Assembly: GCA_035718275.1 (NCBI GenBank)
Contig: DASTHI010000006.1
Coordinates: forward strand, 62,001 to 126,000
DNA: 64,000 bases
Source: Pseudolabrys sp035718275
GTDB taxonomy: Bacteria; Pseudomonadota; Alphaproteobacteria; Rhizobiales; Xanthobacteraceae
Direction: 5' to 3'
Of the stretch, positions 42,528 to 51,374 are shown in pieces. The notes under the pieces are model-generated. The model was not told where the DNA came from, did not search any database, and worked only from the letters and a program-made list of their open reading frames with translations. Each line of letters begins with the position of its first letter. Position 1 is the first letter of the stretch. The position numbers and the translations under genes are program-made.

Positions 42528-42559
42528 GGTTATGGCCGCGCAGCAACGCGGCCATAACC
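42528..42559 (-). terminator. Perfect 13-bp hairpin downstream of panE
   Basis: Arms GGTTATGGCCGCG (42528-42540) and CGCGGCCATAACC (42547-42559) with loop CAGCAA form the strongest hairpin noticed in the window. It begins 78 bases after the panE-like stop on the minus strand. No T-run follows; it may be a terminator or an RNA-stability element. Confidence 0.6.
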
Positions 42560-42636
42560 ATATCCAGACACCACCGTCGCCACGGCTGAAAAGCGCAACC
42601 GGACCGGAACGTCAGAACGGCGGCATGCCCAATTTC

Positions 42637-43563
42637 CTATTTCTGAGAGCCCATTCGGTGCAGTTTCAGAACGGTATACACCGTGTCGCTTGCCGGCGTG
42701 GGAATCCCGAACCGCCGCCCGAGTTCGCGCACCTTTCCGGTGAGCCAATCGAGTTCGAGACGATTGCCGCGCTCAAGATCGTGAGCCATCGAAGCCTTCA
42801 TTCCGGGCTCGACCTTATTCAGCACAAAATCCATTCGCTCATCCAGAAAAGCGGGATCGATCGCGACGCCGCTGGCTTTGCCGACGGCAAATGCTTCTTC
42901 CATGAGAGCACGAAAGAAGAGGCGCAATTCCGGATCGGCCACTATGGGGCCAATCGATGACCGCATGCTGGCCGTAGCTCCGGCCATCGCCGTCAGGAAA
43001 ATGAATTTCTGCCACAGCTCGCGGTCGATATCAGCGGACAACGCTATATCGAGATTGGCTGCTTTGCCTGCCTCAGCGAATTCGGCGAGCTTCTCATCGG
43101 ATTTCTTGTCGGACCGACCGAACCGCATCATCGCGAAGTTGCTGGTGTGACTGATCACGCCCGGCGCGGCGACCGTCGTGGCTATATAAGCGGCACCTCC
43201 GATGACGCGATCTGCAGCGACCACATTGGAAATGCGCTCGACGCTGTCCACACCATTTTGAAAAGTGATCAGCCGGGCATCGGAACCGAGCAGGGGTCGA
43301 GCGGTGGCTGCGGCCTTCTCGGTATCCCACAACTTCACAGCAAACAGCACGATATCTACAGGACCGACCTGCGCCGGATCGTCCGTGACATTCACCTTCG
43401 GCAGGTGCAGGTCTCCGTGCACACTCTCCACTTTCAATCCATTTCTGGCGATCGCGTCGCGGTGGGCACCTCTGGCGATGAAGAAAACGTCGTGGCCGGC
43501 GGCCGCGAGACGAGCGCCGAAATAACCGCCGACTGCTCCGGCGGCCATAGCTGCAATACGCAT
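42637..43563 (-). CDS. 2-dehydropantoate 2-reductase family protein (PanE/ApbA)
   Basis: The 308-residue NADP enzyme has RIAAMAAGAVGGYFGARLAAAG, VDIVLFAVKLWDTEKAAATA and the catalytic Lys region ELWQKFIFLTAMAGATA. It reduces ketopantoate to pantoate for CoA synthesis, or acts on a similar 2-keto acid, as many paralogues exist. LELDWLTGKVRELGRRFGI near the C-terminus is the family's substrate-binding stretch. Single gene; the next upstream gene on this strand is an L,D-transpeptidase 220 bases away. Confidence 0.88.
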   Translation of the reverse strand: MRIAAMAAGAVGGYFGARLAAAGHDVFFIARGAHRDAIARNGLKVESVHGDLHLPKVNVTDDPAQVGPVDIVLFAVKLWDTEKAAATARPLLGSDARLITFQNGVDSVERISNVVAADRVIGGAAYIATTVAAPGVISHTSNFAMMRFGRSDKKSDEKLAEFAEAGKAANLDIALSADIDRELWQKFIFLTAMAGATASMRSSIGPIVADPELRLFFRALMEEAFAVGKASGVAIDPAFLDERMDFVLNKVEPGMKASMAHDLERGNRLELDWLTGKVRELGRRFGIPTPASDTVYTVLKLHRMGSQK

Positions 43564-43783
43564 GTCTAACTCGCTTGTTTGTTTCCGAGGCTGATCTATC
43601 GAATGCCGACGCGGTTGTCAGCCTCACAATCTTTGTCCATGCATGAGGAGAGCTTGATTATCGAGGGCACCTGACCGCCGACTCTCTGTTGTATCCGCAC
43701 ATAGCCGTCCGAGGACGGCCGGCGTGCACAAGATCGCAATAATTGATACGCAACCTATGTGTGTTCGGAAAGGGCAGTGAACG

Positions 43784-44518
43784 TCAATAAACGCCCGTCC
43801 GGCGGATGTGATCCCATGTGGTCTGCGCGGGAGAAAGCAGCTGCGGCATAAAGGAATCCCTGACCGAAAGACTCCGCTCGCGGGGGCCCGAACGCGCGAT
43901 CGAGGTCTGCGGAAGCACAATCACCTTCGCGCCGATCTGCACGCGATTGTAGAGATCGGTGACGTCTTCGTTGGTGAGACGGATGCATCCGCTGGACACG
44001 TGTTTGCCGATGCTCGACGGGTCGTTGGTGCCGTGGATGCGATATTCGGTGCCGCCGATATACAGGGCTCGTGCGCCGAGCGGATTGCCGGGACCTCCGG
44101 CAACCATCCGTGGCAGATAGGGCTGGCGTGAAATCATCTGCGGCGGCGGATACCAGTCCGGCCATTCCGCCTTGCGGGCGATAGCCTTCACACCCGCCCA
44201 GGTGAAGCCTTCGCGTCCAACACCGATGCCATAGCGGATCGCCTTGCCGCCGCCGAGCAGGTAGTAAAGAAACGTGTTGGCCGTGTCGACGATGATTGTC
44301 CCGGGCGACTCGCGTCCTGCATAAGGGACAATTTGCTTCTTGAGCCGGGGCGCAATTCTCGCCGGCTCACTCTGCTCTTCCGGCATCGGATCGATGACTT
44401 GAGGCTGCAGTTGTGCCGGACGCGGTGGCGAGAGAAAGGCAAAGAGGGAATCCGCATTTGCTGTGCCGCATGACAGCGCCAACGCGGCAAGCGCGGCAAT
44501 CATCATTGACCTGGCCAT
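43784..44518 (-). CDS. L,D-transpeptidase (YkuD) 2
   Basis: The 244-residue exported enzyme is closely similar to the one at 30.4 kb. The signal (ARSMMIAALAALALSCGTA, cleavage near ANA) is followed by GTIIVDTANTFLYYLLGGGK, GARALYIGGTEYRIHGTN and catalytic SSGCIRLTNEDVTDLYNRV. It carries an extra 35-residue C-terminal tail. Start chosen at 44518; the frame extends upstream without signal features. It makes 3-3 peptidoglycan links or anchors outer-membrane proteins. Confidence 0.92.
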   Translation of the reverse strand: MARSMMIAALAALALSCGTANADSLFAFLSPPRPAQLQPQVIDPMPEEQSEPARIAPRLKKQIVPYAGRESPGTIIVDTANTFLYYLLGGGKAIRYGIGVGREGFTWAGVKAIARKAEWPDWYPPPQMISRQPYLPRMVAGGPGNPLGARALYIGGTEYRIHGTNDPSSIGKHVSSGCIRLTNEDVTDLYNRVQIGAKVIVLPQTSIARSGPRERSLSVRDSFMPQLLSPAQTTWDHIRRTGVY

Positions 44519-44627
44519 GACGCACTCGTCGACTGCCCCCGATCGCAAGGGAAAATCGCCGACCAGGTCGAAATGTTCCCTCAAGCCGGGCCGAAAAAAA
44601 TGCGTTAAGGCGTCGAAAGATCTCCAC

Positions 44628-45122
44628 TCATTCGCGTTTATGCCAGCCGACGACGGCCTCCGGCACGCTGTCCGTCGACGAAAAATAAGGCTTGATGTCG
44701 AGCAGCGGGGTGCCATCGAGACAGTCGAGGCCGGTGACAGAAAGCCTGTTGTCGTCGATGCCCAGCAGCCGCACCACGCTCATGGCGATCGGATTCGGCC
44801 GGGCAGGCGATCGAAGTGCGAACGTCCCGTGCTGTGCGCCGTAATGGCCAGGTACTTGAAGCACGAGGTTTCGCGGCGATTTGTCCATCCAATAAAGGAG
44901 CACAAGATGACTGCATGTACCCACGTCCTTGAGTCCGTCGCTCCAGCGGGGGTCCAATTCTACGATGCAGGGAGCTTCGGATTCGCGTGCATTCTTCGGG
45001 CAGTCTTTGCGCTGCTTCCAGGGCGTATGGATGCGGCCGATGAAATAGATGCCGGCATCCGGGGCGGCAGGCAGTTCGACAGCCTTTTCGCCATCGCGTA
45101 TGCCGAAGTCCTTCGCTGACAT
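44628..45122 (-). CDS. tRNA (N6-threonylcarbamoyladenosine) methyltransferase TrmO-like (TsaA domain)
   Basis: The 164-residue protein has the TsaA/YaeB beta-barrel: IYFIGRIHTPWKQRKDCPKN, SHLVLLYWMDKSPRN, GTFALRSPARPNPIAMSVV and LDCLDGTPLLDIKPYFSSTD. TrmO methylates t6A37 in some tRNAs with SAM. It lacks the C-terminal extension of E. coli TrmO (235 residues), as in short homologues. AAAGGAGAG precedes ATG 45122. It is divergent from the methionine operon, which supplies SAM precursors. Confidence 0.85.
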   Translation of the reverse strand: MSAKDFGIRDGEKAVELPAAPDAGIYFIGRIHTPWKQRKDCPKNARESEAPCIVELDPRWSDGLKDVGTCSHLVLLYWMDKSPRNLVLQVPGHYGAQHGTFALRSPARPNPIAMSVVRLLGIDDNRLSVTGLDCLDGTPLLDIKPYFSSTDSVPEAVVGWHKRE

Positions 45123-45250
45123 TTTTCTCTCCTTTCGCCACCTGGTACGGCCGCTTTTTTCGCCCAAAGTTCGCGGCGGGGCTCACCCTTCATACGCTCT
45201 GCGGGAGCATCCAGAACGGGAAATCCCACCAGGTGCTTGCCGGAGGCTCC

Positions 45251-45280
45251 TTACACGTATAAAGATATCCTTATATAGTG
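45251..45280 (+). promoter_or_regulatory. Promoter with internal palindrome before the ArsR-metF-metH operon
   Basis: A -35-like CTTACA (45251-45256) and a -10 TATAGT (45275-45280) are 18 bases apart. Between and into them lies TATAAAGATATCCTTATA (45259-45276), an 18-base near-palindrome (16 of 18 positions symmetrical). A repressor bound here would block RNA polymerase. It starts 44 bases before the ArsR-type gene, so autoregulation is likely; SAH-responsive control is an inference. Confidence 0.6.
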
Positions 45281-45302
45281 GGAAATTGCCCATAGGACAG
45301 GC

Positions 45303-46307
45303 ATGCGAAGGGCCGGGAAGCTTGGATTCGAAGCTCTGAATGCGGCTCTGAAAGCTGCCGGCGAAGAGACGCGACTGCGGATCCTCACGCTACTTGCCGA
45401 GGCCGAGCTCACCGTTTCCGATATCACCGAGATCCTTCGCCAATCGCAGCCACGTATTTCTCGCCACCTGAAGCTTTTGGTCGAGGCAGGGCTCGTCGAC
45501 CGCTTCCGCGAGGGCACCTGGGCCTTTTTTCGGTTAGCTGAACACGGGGTGCACGGGGACGTTGCCCGGGCTCTGCTCGAGCGGCTCGATCCTGACGATC
45601 GGATCATCGCACGGGATCATGAGCGGCTTTCCTCCGTGCGGCAGGCGCGGGCGGCGGCGGCACAGGCGTATTTCCGCTCACATGCCGCCGATTGGGATCG
45701 CATCCGCAAGCTGCACGTCACCGATGAGGCTGTTGAAGAGTCCATCCGCTCAGCGCTTGCCGACGGGACGTTCCGGTCCTTGCTCGACCTCGGCACGGGA
45801 ACGGGTCGCATACTCGAGATGTTCGGTCCGGTGATCGAACGGGGTCTCGGTCTCGACCTCTCGCTCGACATGCTGCTGCTGGCGCGCGACAGGATCGAAC
45901 GCGCCGGGCTGAGAAATTGCAGCGTACGACAGGGCGACATTTACGACCTTCCGCTGGCAAACGATTCTTTTGACGTCGTGGTCCTGCATCAGGTTCTGCA
46001 CTTTCTCGATGACGGCGCACGCGCAATCCGTGAAGCCGCGCGGGTGTTGCGTCCAGGCGGCCGGCTGCTGGTGGTGGATTTTGCTCCACACGAGCAGGAA
46101 TTTCTGCGTGAGCAGTTCGCTCATCGCCGTCTCGGATTCGCTTCCGAAACGGTGATGCAGTGGATGGTGACAGCCGGGCTCGAACCGGTGATGCACAAAT
46201 CACTTCCACCTGAATCGGGATCAGAGGGAAAGATTGCGGTTTCGCTCTGGCTGGCGCGTGACAGGCGCGCGCTGATGGCGACGCCGCTTCGCCGTGAGGT
46301 TGCCTGA
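45303..46307 (+). CDS. ArsR-type regulator fused to a SAM-methyltransferase-like domain (SahR-like)
   Basis: The 334-residue protein has an N-terminal ArsR winged HTH (about 8-95: LRILTLLAEAELTVSDITEI, QSQPRISRHLKLLVEAGLVD) and a C-terminal class I methyltransferase fold (about 135-290: LLDLGTGTGRILEMFG motif I, VVVLHQVLHFLDD, LRPGGRLLVVDFAPHEQE). Such fusions precede metF/metH in alphaproteobacteria and fit the SahR type that senses S-adenosylhomocysteine. Metal-binding Cys of ArsR are not seen. The stop and metF start overlap (TGATG). Confidence 0.85.
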   Translation: MRRAGKLGFEALNAALKAAGEETRLRILTLLAEAELTVSDITEILRQSQPRISRHLKLLVEAGLVDRFREGTWAFFRLAEHGVHGDVARALLERLDPDDRIIARDHERLSSVRQARAAAAQAYFRSHAADWDRIRKLHVTDEAVEESIRSALADGTFRSLLDLGTGTGRILEMFGPVIERGLGLDLSLDMLLLARDRIERAGLRNCSVRQGDIYDLPLANDSFDVVVLHQVLHFLDDGARAIREAARVLRPGGRLLVVDFAPHEQEFLREQFAHRRLGFASETVMQWMVTAGLEPVMHKSLPPESGSEGKIAVSLWLARDRRALMATPLRREVA

Positions 46308-47257
46308 TGCACAGTCCGCTCCGCCTCAGCCGTTTCACGCGTGGCGAAACACGCCGGATCGCTGTTTCATTCGAGTTTTTTCCTCCCAACAGCGAAGAGA
46401 TGGAAAAGGTCCTCTGGGATTCAATCGAGAGGCTGGCGCCGCTTGCGCCGGATTTCGTGTCGGTGACCTACGGGGCGGGCGGCACTACGCGAGAGCGCAC
46501 GCATGCGACGGTCAAGCGCATCTTGACGGAAACGGCGCTGACGCCTGCCGCGCATCTGACCTGCGTTGCCGCCACTCGTGGCGAGATCGATGCGATCGTG
46601 CGGACATATCACGAAGCCGGCGTGCGTCACATTGTGGCATTGCGCGGCGATTCCGCCGGCGGCGCGGGTGCGCGCTATGTGCCGCACCCGGAGGGGTATC
46701 AAAATGCGGCCGATCTTGTGGGCGGTATCAAGCGCAGCGCACCCGATTTCGAGATTTCCGTTTCAGGTTATCCGGAAAAGCATCCCGACAGCCCAACGGT
46801 CGAGGCCGATATCGACATGCTCAAGGCCAAGGTGGATGCCGGCGCCAGCCGCGCTATTACGCAGTTCTTTTTCGAAAACGATCTGTATTTCCGCTATCTC
46901 GATCGCGTGCGGGCGAGCGGCATCGACATTCCTGTCGTGCCCGGAATTTTGCCGGTTCAGAATTTCAAGGCCACGGCTGGTTTTGCAAGGCGTTGTGGAA
47001 CTTCCGTGCCTGCCTGGCTCGCCGAGCGTTTCGAAGGGCTCGACGATGATGCGGCGACCCGCAAGCTGATCGCGGCTGCAGTAGCCGCGGAGCAGGTGAT
47101 CGATCTGGTCGATCGGGGCGTCACCACATTTCATTTCTACACGATGAATCGCGCCGATCTCGTGTTCGCGATCTGTCACCTTCTGGGGCTCAGGCCTTCT
47201 GCGCTCTCCCCAAGTGAGAGGGTGCCGGAGCAAAGCGACGGCCGTGAGGGGTCATGA
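46307..47257 (+). CDS. metF: 5,10-methylenetetrahydrofolate reductase
   Basis: The 316-residue FAD-dependent TIM barrel makes 5-methyl-THF for MetH. Seen: AVSFEFFPPNSEEMEKVLWD, DFVSVTYGAGGTTRERT, HIVALRGDSAGG, SVSGYPEKHPDSPTVEADID and ITQFFFENDLYFRYLDRVR. The conserved fold ends near residue 298; the last 18 residues (SPSERVPEQSDGREGS part) are encoded by a palindromic repeat-like element. It is translationally coupled to the ArsR-type gene and 109 bases before metH. Confidence 0.96.
   Translation: MHSPLRLSRFTRGETRRIAVSFEFFPPNSEEMEKVLWDSIERLAPLAPDFVSVTYGAGGTTRERTHATVKRILTETALTPAAHLTCVAATRGEIDAIVRTYHEAGVRHIVALRGDSAGGAGARYVPHPEGYQNAADLVGGIKRSAPDFEISVSGYPEKHPDSPTVEADIDMLKAKVDAGASRAITQFFFENDLYFRYLDRVRASGIDIPVVPGILPVQNFKATAGFARRCGTSVPAWLAERFEGLDDDAATRKLIAAAVAAEQVIDLVDRGVTTFHFYTMNRADLVFAICHLLGLRPSALSPSERVPEQSDGREGS
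47200..47252 (+). repeat. Palindromic repeat-like element forming the 3' end of metF
   Basis: The stretch with CTCTCCCCAAGTGAGAGGG (47203-47221), then GCCGGAGC and GCGACGGCCGTGAGGGG, has the form of the rhizobial intergenic palindromic elements (CTCTCCCCG..CGGGGAGAGGG followed by GTGAGGGG). It runs into the coding end of metF. I recognise the pattern by eye; copies elsewhere in the genome are not visible. Confidence 0.55.
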
Positions 47258-47308
47258 ATTCGCGTATCGACAAGGTGGAACGATTGCTGGCCACATCGAC
47301 TCTTTGCC

Positions 47309-47350
47309 GCCCCAGCTCACCCCAACCCTCTCCTCGATCGGGGAAGGGAA
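47309..47350 (+). repeat. Second palindromic repeat-like element, metF-metH spacer
   Basis: CCCAGCTCACCCCAACCC then CTCTCCTCGATCGGGGAAGGG carries the opposite half of the same type: CTCACCCCAACCCTCTCC is the usual opening of these rhizobial elements, and CCTC-TCGATCGGGGA can pair imperfectly. It ends 17 bases before the metH ATG, so it may affect metH translation. Confidence 0.5.
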
Positions 47351-47366
47351 ACGTTTGAGGCTCATC

Positions 47367-50300
47367 ATGTCGCAACCGGGCCGCACCTGTACCCGAAATG
47401 AGCTGATCGATCTGCTCAACCGGCGCATTCTCGTGCTCGACGGCGCTATGGGCACGATGATCCAAGCGCTCAAGCTGAGCGAGGACGGCTACAGGGGCGC
47501 GCGCTTTGATGCCTGGAATCGGGAAGTCCGAGGCAACAACGACTTGCTCAATCTCAGCCGTCCCGATGCGGTACGCGACATCCATCTCGCCTATTTCCGC
47601 GCTGGCGCCGATATCGTTTCAACCAACACGTTCTCGTCCACCGCAATAGCGCAAGCCGATTACGGCATGCAGAGCATTGCCCGCGAGCTCAACCACGTCG
47701 GCGCAATGCTGGCACGCGAGGCCGCGACACTGGCGGAAAAGGAAGATGGAAGGCGCCGTTTCGTCGCCGGTGCGCTGGGTCCTACAAACAGAACAGCGTC
47801 GATCTCTCCTGACGTCTCGAATCCCTGCCTACGCGCCATCACATTCGATCAGCTGCGGGCTGCCTATGGGGAGCAGGCGCGGGCGCTCATCGAAGGCGGC
47901 GCCGACCTGCTGCTCATCGAGACGATCTTCGACACTCTCAATGCCAAGGCGGCGATCTACGCGATCGCGGAACTGTGCGAGCAAAGCAATCTGGACGTAC
48001 CGGTAATGATCTCGGGCACCATCACCGACCGTTCGGGGCGGCTTCTGTCGGGCCAAACGCCGGGCGCGTTCTGGAATTCCGTGAGGCACGCAAACCCGGT
48101 GACCATCGGCCTCAATTGCGCTCTGGGTGCGCGCGAGATGCGCGCACATATCGCGGAGATTGGGCGCCTGGCGGACACATTCGTATGCGCTTATCCCAAT
48201 GCCGGACTACCCAACGAATTCGGCTATTACGACGAAAGTCCCGAGTACATGGCCGAATTGCTCGGCGAGTTTGCCGAGGCCGGCCTCGTCAACGTCGTCG
48301 GCGGCTGCTGCGGCACGACGCCCGAGCACATCGCGGCCATAGCCAGGGCAGTCGCCGGCAAGAAGCCGCGCGCCATCCCCAATGTGCCGCGGCAGCTGCG
48401 GCTCTCTGGGCTGGAGGCTTTCACGCTCACGCCGGAAATTCCCTTCGTCAATATCGGCGAGCGTACGAACGTCACCGGCTCCGTCAAATTCCGCAAGCTC
48501 ATCGGTGCAGGAGATTATGCGGCTGCGCTGTCGATCGCGCGCGAGCAGGTGGAAAACGGCGCGCAGATAATCGATGTTAACATGGACGAGGGTCTGCTCG
48601 ATTCCGAACAGGCAATGACCACGTTCATCAACCTGATCGCGGCCGAGCCAGATATCGCGCGCGTCCCCGTGATGGTCGATTCATCAAAATTTTCGGTGAT
48701 CGAAGCCGGCCTGAAATGCCTGCAGGGCAAATCGGTAGTGAACTCGATCTCCCTCAAGGAGGGTGAGGAGGCATTCATCTCTCATGCGGGCACGGTGCGT
48801 CGCTATGGTGCGGCAGTTGTAGTTATGGCTTTCGACGAGGAGGGGCAGGCGGATACGCTCGAGCGCAAGACGGCGATCTGCAGACGGGCCTACGATATCC
48901 TCGTCAATAAGGTGGGTTTTCCGGCCGAGGACATCATTTTCGATCCGAATATTTTCGCCGTTGCGACCGGAATGGAGGAGCATAACGGTTACGGTCTCGC
49001 CTTCATCGAGGCCGCAAGGCACATCCGGACCGAATTGCCCCACGTGCACGTCTCGGGTGGCGTATCGAACCTGTCATTCTCGTTCCGCGGCAATGAACAT
49101 GTGCGGCAGGCGATGCACTCCGTGTTTCTCTACCATGCCATTAGAGCCGGCATGGACATGGGCATCGTCAATGCCGGGCAGATTGCCGTCTATGATGATC
49201 TAGATCCCGCGTTGCGGACAGCATGCGAGGACGTGGTGCTGGACCGCTGTCCGGACGCGGCAGAGCGTCTACTCGAGGTGGCGAAGAAATTTCATGGTGC
49301 CGCGCGGGGGGGCAGAGAAGCGGATCTCGGCTGGCGCGAACAGCCGGTGGAGAAGCGACTCTCTCACGCATTGGTGCACGGCATCACCGATTTCATCGAG
49401 ATTGATGTGGAGGAGGCACGGCTCAAGGCACGGCGCCCGCTTGATGTCATCGAAGGTCCGTTGATGGAAGGCATGAATATCGTCGGCGATCTGTTTGGGT
49501 CCGGGAAGATGTTTTTGCCGCAAGTCGTGAAGTCGGCACGGGTGATGAAACAGGCGGTCGCCTCTCTGATGCCGTTCATGGAGCAGGAAAGAGACGGCCG
49601 TCAGCACGGCGGCTCCAATGGCAAGATCGTCATGGCCACCGTGAAGGGCGACGTCCACGATATCGGCAAAAACATCGTCGGGGTTGTGCTTCAGTGCAAC
49701 AATTACGACGTGATCGATCTCGGGGTGATGGTGCCGGTAGCAAAAATCCTTGAGACCGCACGTGCCGAAAGGGCCGATATTATCGGCTTGTCGGGCCTGA
49801 TCACGCCATCACTGGATGAGATGTGCCTCGTTGCCGCGGAAATGGAGCGTCAGGGTTTCGAACTGCCGCTAATGATCGGCGGCGCCACGACCAGCCGGGT
49901 GCATACTGCGGTGAAGATCCACCCGAACTATAGCCGCGGGCAGACAGTCCACGTGAATGACGCGAGCCGCGCGGTCGGAGTGGCACAGACGCTCATGTCG
50001 TCCGATGCCCGTACCCGTTACATTGCAGAATTGCGCGGAGAATATGCCCGTATTGCGTCTGCGCATGCGCGCGCGCAGCAGGAGAAGACACGCCTGCCGC
50101 TCGCAGCGGCGAGAGCTAACGCACCCAAACTCGACTGGTCAGGCGCATACCGGCCCGCGAAGCCCTCTTTCACCGGAAGTTTGATGCTTGCTGACTATCC
50201 GGTCGAGGAATTGATCGAGTACATCGACTGGACGCCCTTTTTCTCGACCTGGGAATTGTCAGGCAAATTCCCGGCCATTCTCGAAGATGCCAAAGTCGGC

Positions 50301-51098
50301 GAAGCGGCGCGCGCCCTCCATGAGGACGCATGCGCCATGCTCCACAAGATCGTCGCAGAGCGATGGTTCAGGGCGAGCGCAGTGCTCGGCTTCTGGCCTG
50401 CGAACAGCGATGGTGACGACATTCTCGTCTATGGCGATGAAGGCCGCGACGAACCGATCGCTGTGCTGCACACGCTGCGCCAGCAACTCTCAAAGCGGGA
50501 GGGTCGTCACAACGCGGCCTTGAGCGATTTCGTTGCGCCGCGCGGTTGCGGCATCCCCGACTATGTCGGGGCGTTCACCGTCACTGCAGGCATCGGTGAA
50601 AATGAAATCGCTGAGCGGTTCAAGCGTGCAAATGACGACTACTCGGCCATCATGGTGAAAGCGCTTGCCGACCGTCTTGCGGAAGCTTTTGCCGAACGTC
50701 TGCACGAGCGGGTGCGCAAGGAATTCTGGGGCTACGCAGCCGGCGAGATGCTTAGTAACGAGCAGCTCATCGCCGAAAAATACATCGGCATTCGTCCGGC
50801 GCCGGGGTATCCCGCGCAACCGGACCACACCGAAAAGGGTACGCTGTTCAAGCTGCTTGACAGCGGACGTATCGGTGTGAGGCTTACGGATAGCTTTGCG
50901 ATGTGGCCGGGCGCAGCGGTGTGCGGCCTTTATTTCAGTCACCCGCAGAGCGCCTATTTCGGTGTCGGCAAGATCGAGCGTGATCAAGTGGAGGACTATG
51001 CGCGGCGCAAGGGCTGGAGCGTAAGGGAATGTGAGCGCTGGCTTTCACCGATCCTCAATTACGACGCGCAGGTATCGCCCAGCATCGTCGCCGCGTAG
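47367..51098 (+). CDS. metH: Cobalamin-dependent methionine synthase
   Basis: The 1243-residue enzyme has all four MetH modules: homocysteine-binding barrel (to about 330; VLDGAMGTMIQAL, GGCCGTTPEHIAAI zinc Cys), methyl-THF/pterin domain (about 345-620; NIGERTNVTGSVKF), B12 cap and B12 domain (about 640-890; VKGDVHDIGKNIVGVVLQ with the cobalt His) and SAM-reactivation domain (about 900-1225; YIGIRPAPGYPAQPDHTEK). Length is close to E. coli MetH (1227). Start 47367 places the family N-terminus correctly; the frame upstream covers the repeat-like spacer. A hairpin terminator follows. Confidence 0.97.
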   Translation: MSQPGRTCTRNELIDLLNRRILVLDGAMGTMIQALKLSEDGYRGARFDAWNREVRGNNDLLNLSRPDAVRDIHLAYFRAGADIVSTNTFSSTAIAQADYGMQSIARELNHVGAMLAREAATLAEKEDGRRRFVAGALGPTNRTASISPDVSNPCLRAITFDQLRAAYGEQARALIEGGADLLLIETIFDTLNAKAAIYAIAELCEQSNLDVPVMISGTITDRSGRLLSGQTPGAFWNSVRHANPVTIGLNCALGAREMRAHIAEIGRLADTFVCAYPNAGLPNEFGYYDESPEYMAELLGEFAEAGLVNVVGGCCGTTPEHIAAIARAVAGKKPRAIPNVPRQLRLSGLEAFTLTPEIPFVNIGERTNVTGSVKFRKLIGAGDYAAALSIAREQVENGAQIIDVNMDEGLLDSEQAMTTFINLIAAEPDIARVPVMVDSSKFSVIEAGLKCLQGKSVVNSISLKEGEEAFISHAGTVRRYGAAVVVMAFDEEGQADTLERKTAICRRAYDILVNKVGFPAEDIIFDPNIFAVATGMEEHNGYGLAFIEAARHIRTELPHVHVSGGVSNLSFSFRGNEHVRQAMHSVFLYHAIRAGMDMGIVNAGQIAVYDDLDPALRTACEDVVLDRCPDAAERLLEVAKKFHGAARGGREADLGWREQPVEKRLSHALVHGITDFIEIDVEEARLKARRPLDVIEGPLMEGMNIVGDLFGSGKMFLPQVVKSARVMKQAVASLMPFMEQERDGRQHGGSNGKIVMATVKGDVHDIGKNIVGVVLQCNNYDVIDLGVMVPVAKILETARAERADIIGLSGLITPSLDEMCLVAAEMERQGFELPLMIGGATTSRVHTAVKIHPNYSRGQTVHVNDASRAVGVAQTLMSSDARTRYIAELRGEYARIASAHARAQQEKTRLPLAAARANAPKLDWSGAYRPAKPSFTGSLMLADYPVEELIEYIDWTPFFSTWELSGKFPAILEDAKVGEAARALHEDACAMLHKIVAERWFRASAVLGFWPANSDGDDILVYGDEGRDEPIAVLHTLRQQLSKREGRHNAALSDFVAPRGCGIPDYVGAFTVTAGIGENEIAERFKRANDDYSAIMVKALADRLAEAFAERLHERVRKEFWGYAAGEMLSNEQLIAEKYIGIRPAPGYPAQPDHTEKGTLFKLLDSGRIGVRLTDSFAMWPGAAVCGLYFSHPQSAYFGVGKIERDQVEDYARRKGWSVRECERWLSPILNYDAQVSPSIVAA

Positions 51099-51201
51099 TC
51101 AGGAGGACCGCGTCATTTGATGAATGCATTGCGTTTTGTCCGCTGGCGATGCGATCTGCCGGTGGAGCGCAAACACGCGCAAGTCCGGCCGCTGAAAAAC
51201 G

Positions 51202-51233
51202 AAGCACCGGAGAGCGGGCTCTCCGGTGCTTTA
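51202..51233 (+). terminator. Intrinsic terminator after metH
   Basis: AAGCACCGGAGAG (51202-51214) and CTCTCCGGTGCTT (51220-51232) pair perfectly across a loop of about 5 bases. It lies 104 bases after the metH stop. On both strands the stem is flanked by short A/T runs, so it may also end the transcript of the small membrane protein on the minus strand (58 bases after its stop). Confidence 0.8.
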
Positions 51234-51290
51234 ATGATGCCCCGGGTCAAATCCGGTTTGTTTTCAGCTTCGTCGTCGGCCTCTTCGAAC

Positions 51291-51374
51291 TCAGAATGCT
51301 CCCAGCAAAATCGCGCCTACAAAGACGAACACGACGCTGACCGCCAGGACATTGAGCGTCAAGGCAAGGTCCAC
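51291..51374 (-). CDS. 27-residue predicted membrane protein
   Basis: GTG 51374 starts VDLALTLNVLAVSVVFVFVGAILLGAF (given here only as its character: one continuous hydrophobic helix with an Asp near the N-terminus and no charged residue after it). GGGGAGG lies 8 bases upstream, the strongest local ribosome site. The codons use C/G third bases like the genome. It is shorter than usual gene-calling limits. Similar tiny single-helix proteins exist in rhizobia; function unknown. Confidence 0.55.
   Translation of the reverse strand: MDLALTLNVLAVSVVFVFVGAILLGAF

Noticed and set aside
42511..42960. 149-residue plus-strand frame opposite panE
   Set aside because: It runs antisense to a well-supported gene and through a hairpin, and shows no domain.
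45123..45302. SAM or SAH riboswitch before the methionine operon
   Set aside because: No matching core pattern seen; the promoter palindrome leaves a leader of only about 15 bases.
47214..47366. N-terminal extension of metH
   Set aside because: It would be coded by the metF end and the repeat-like spacer; the conserved MetH start fits 47367.
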